DNA of 7,008 nt from Rhodoferax sp. (lineage in GTDB: Bacteria > Pseudomonadota > Gammaproteobacteria > Burkholderiales > Burkholderiaceae_C), in the NCBI GenBank assembly GCA_029865675.1, contig JARXAU010000047.1:1-7008 (forward strand), read 5' to 3'. A program made the position numbers and the translations under genes. Each line of letters begins with the position of its first letter. The first letter of the stretch is position 1. The notes beneath the pieces are model-generated. The model ran no database searches and was not told the origin of the DNA. It was given only the letters and a program-made list of their open reading frames with translations. Below are positions 5,457 to 7,008 of the stretch, piece by piece.

Positions 5457-7008
5457 ACTTCTCCGAACTGTTCACCCGCCGTCCGGTGATGACGGTGCTG
5501 CTCAATCTGTCCATCGTGGGCGCGGGCATTCTGGGCCTGCGCAACATCCCGGTTGCGGCGCTGCCGAGCTACGACTCGCCCGTCATTAGTGTGTCTGCCA
5601 CCCTGCCCGGTGCCAACCCCGAGACCATGGCGAGTTCGGTGGCGCTGCCGCTGGAAAAGCAGTTTCAGACCGTACCCGGCCTTAAAACCATCAGTTCGAG
5701 CAGCACCTTGGGCAGCACCTCGCTGACCTTAGAGTTTGAAGAAGGCCGCAATGTGGACGCCGCCGCCGTGGACGTGCAGGCAGCGCTCTTGCGAGTCCAG
5801 CGCTCTTTGCCGCAAGACATGAGCAACCCGCCGTCTTACCGCAAGGTCAATCCGGCTGATGCGCCCGTGCTGCTGATTGCGCTGACCTCGCCCTCGCTCT
5901 CGCCCGCCGATTTGCAGGACTACGCCGAGCACCTGATATCGCCCAACTTTTCCACCATCAATGGCGTGGCCCAGGTGAACATTTACGGCGCCAAGCGCTT
6001 TGCGGTGCGCGTGCGCGTAAGGCCTGACGCGATGGCGGCCGCGAATATAGGCCTCGATGAAGTGAGCGCAGCCCTGCGCGCGGCCAATGTCAATACGCCC
6101 GTGGGCACCCTGGAAGGACCCAAACAAACCCTGGTGTTGCAGGCCAACAAGCAACTTAAAACCGCCTCTGACTTCGGCAACCTCATCATCAGCGCCAAGG
6201 GCGGCGTGCCCTTGCGCCTGAAAGACATTGCCAAGGTGGAAAACAGCGTTGAGACCCTGAAAAGCTGGGCCACCTTCAACGGTGAAAATTCGATCACCAT
6301 CGGCATTCAACGCCAGCCCGGCGCCAATACCGTGCGCCTAGTGGACGCGGTACGCGCCGCCCTGCCGACCATCCAGGCGCAGTTGCCCCAGTCTGTGAGC
6401 ATGACGCCCATCAACGACCGCTCAGTCTCGGTGCGCGAAGCCCTGCATGATGTTTCGCTCACGCTCATAGGCACCATCGTCTTGGTGGTGCTGGTGATCT
6501 TTTTGTTCCTGCGCCGCTTTGTGGCCACCGCCATTCCCACGCTGTCCCTGCCGATTTCGCTGATGGGCGCGGTCGCACTGCTGTGGGGCATGTCTTACAG
6601 CCTAGACAATATTTCTCTGCTCGGGCTGACGCTGGCCGTGGGCCTGGTGGTGGACGACGCGATTGTGGTGCTGGAGAACATCATCCGCCACGTGGAAAAC
6701 GGCGAAAAGCCGTTCCACGCGGCCCTGGTGGGCGCCCGCGAAGTGGGTTTCACCATCGTGTCGATCTCGACCTCGCTGATTGCCGTGTTCATTCCCATCT
6801 TCTTCATGCCCGGCGTGATTGGCCTCTTGTTCCACGAGTTTGCGGTGGTGGTGAGCCTGGCGATTGTGGTGTCGGCCTTTGTGTCGCTCACGCTGGTGCC
6901 CATGCTGGCCGGGCGCTTTTTGACCGACGACGCCCATAAAAAGCCACCCGGTCGTTTGGTGCGACTGTTTGAACGCGGGTTTAACGCCATGCTGGCGGGG
7001 TACACGCG
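5453..7008 (+). CDS. RND multidrug efflux permease, N-terminal half (AcrB/MdtB-C type), truncated by window edge
   Basis: The frame stays open for 518 codons to the window end; the full family protein is about 1030-1050 residues, so roughly half is present. It starts MNFSELFTRRPVMTVLL, with TM1 at about 12-30 followed by IPVAALPSYDSPVISVSATLPG, a signature of hydrophobe/amphiphile efflux (HAE-1) pumps. The large periplasmic porter loop spans about 31-330 (QANKQL, INGVAQVNIYGAKRF). TM2-TM4 fall at about 334-408. TM4 reads GLVVDDAIVVLENI, with Asp401-Asp402 matching the proton-relay pair Asp407-Asp408 of AcrB. TM5 and TM6 lie at about 432-452 and 463-486. The pump would use the proton gradient to expel substrates from the periplasm or inner membrane. 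The ATG overlaps the adaptor stop (ATGA), indicating one operon. The style is closest to MdtB/MdtC, but the symbol is not assigned. The Lys/Arg/Thr residues of TM10-12 lie beyond the window. Confidence 0.94.
   Translation, partial: MNFSELFTRRPVMTVLLNLSIVGAGILGLRNIPVAALPSYDSPVISVSATLPGANPETMASSVALPLEKQFQTVPGLKTISSSSTLGSTSLTLEFEEGRNVDAAAVDVQAALLRVQRSLPQDMSNPPSYRKVNPADAPVLLIALTSPSLSPADLQDYAEHLISPNFSTINGVAQVNIYGAKRFAVRVRVRPDAMAAANIGLDEVSAALRAANVNTPVGTLEGPKQTLVLQANKQLKTASDFGNLIISAKGGVPLRLKDIAKVENSVETLKSWATFNGENSITIGIQRQPGANTVRLVDAVRAALPTIQAQLPQSVSMTPINDRSVSVREALHDVSLTLIGTIVLVVLVIFLFLRRFVATAIPTLSLPISLMGAVALLWGMSYSLDNISLLGLTLAVGLVVDDAIVVLENIIRHVENGEKPFHAALVGAREVGFTIVSISTSLIAVFIPIFFMPGVIGLLFHEFAVVVSLAIVVSAFVSLTLVPMLAGRFLTDDAHKKPPGRLVRLFERGFNAMLAGYT

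Noticed and set aside
5453..7008. Assignment of the permease as mdtB or mdtC and the adaptor as mdtA
   Set aside because: The resemblance is at subfamily level only. The C-terminal half and any second permease or outer-membrane channel gene are outside the window, so a symbol would be a guess.

Overview
The window comes from a GC-rich bacterial chromosome. Codon use, protein style and a dispersed hairpin repeat at the left edge (a perfect 14-bp inverted repeat around GCGAAG) suggest a betaproteobacterium, probably Burkholderiales/Comamonadaceae. That placement is inference from recalled family patterns, not from a search. All supported genes lie on the + strand.

Left part (about 1-4000): the distal part of a heterotetrameric sarcosine oxidase operon, in the order soxD, soxA, soxG. 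The beta-subunit gene soxB would be expected just upstream, outside the window. The genes are tightly packed: soxD and soxA overlap by ATGA, and soxA and soxG overlap by 8 nt. The enzyme oxidatively demethylates sarcosine to glycine, passing the methyl carbon to tetrahydrofolate and making H2O2. The main anomaly is that soxA is split into two reading frames at about 2039-2042. One extra G in a four-G run changes the conserved TTLGMGTDQGK segment and gives an early stop at 2061-2063. The rest of the protein stays intact in the next frame. Removing one G restores a 1007-residue alpha subunit, so this is either a sequencing error or a very recent mutation; a naturally split subunit is less likely.

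Middle (4001-4199): a 199-bp gap with imperfect dyads but no convincing terminator or promoter.

Right part (4200-7008): the start of a tripartite RND efflux operon, with a lipoprotein periplasmic adaptor followed, with an ATGA overlap, by an inner-membrane RND (HAE-1 type) permease. The permease runs off the right edge after 518 codons. It carries the transmembrane-4 Asp-Asp pair of proton-driven pumps.

I found no CRISPR array, tRNA, rRNA, insertion sequence or phage gene, and no convincing evidence of an undescribed system. The observations most worth checking are the soxA frameshift and the hairpin repeat lying in front of soxD.
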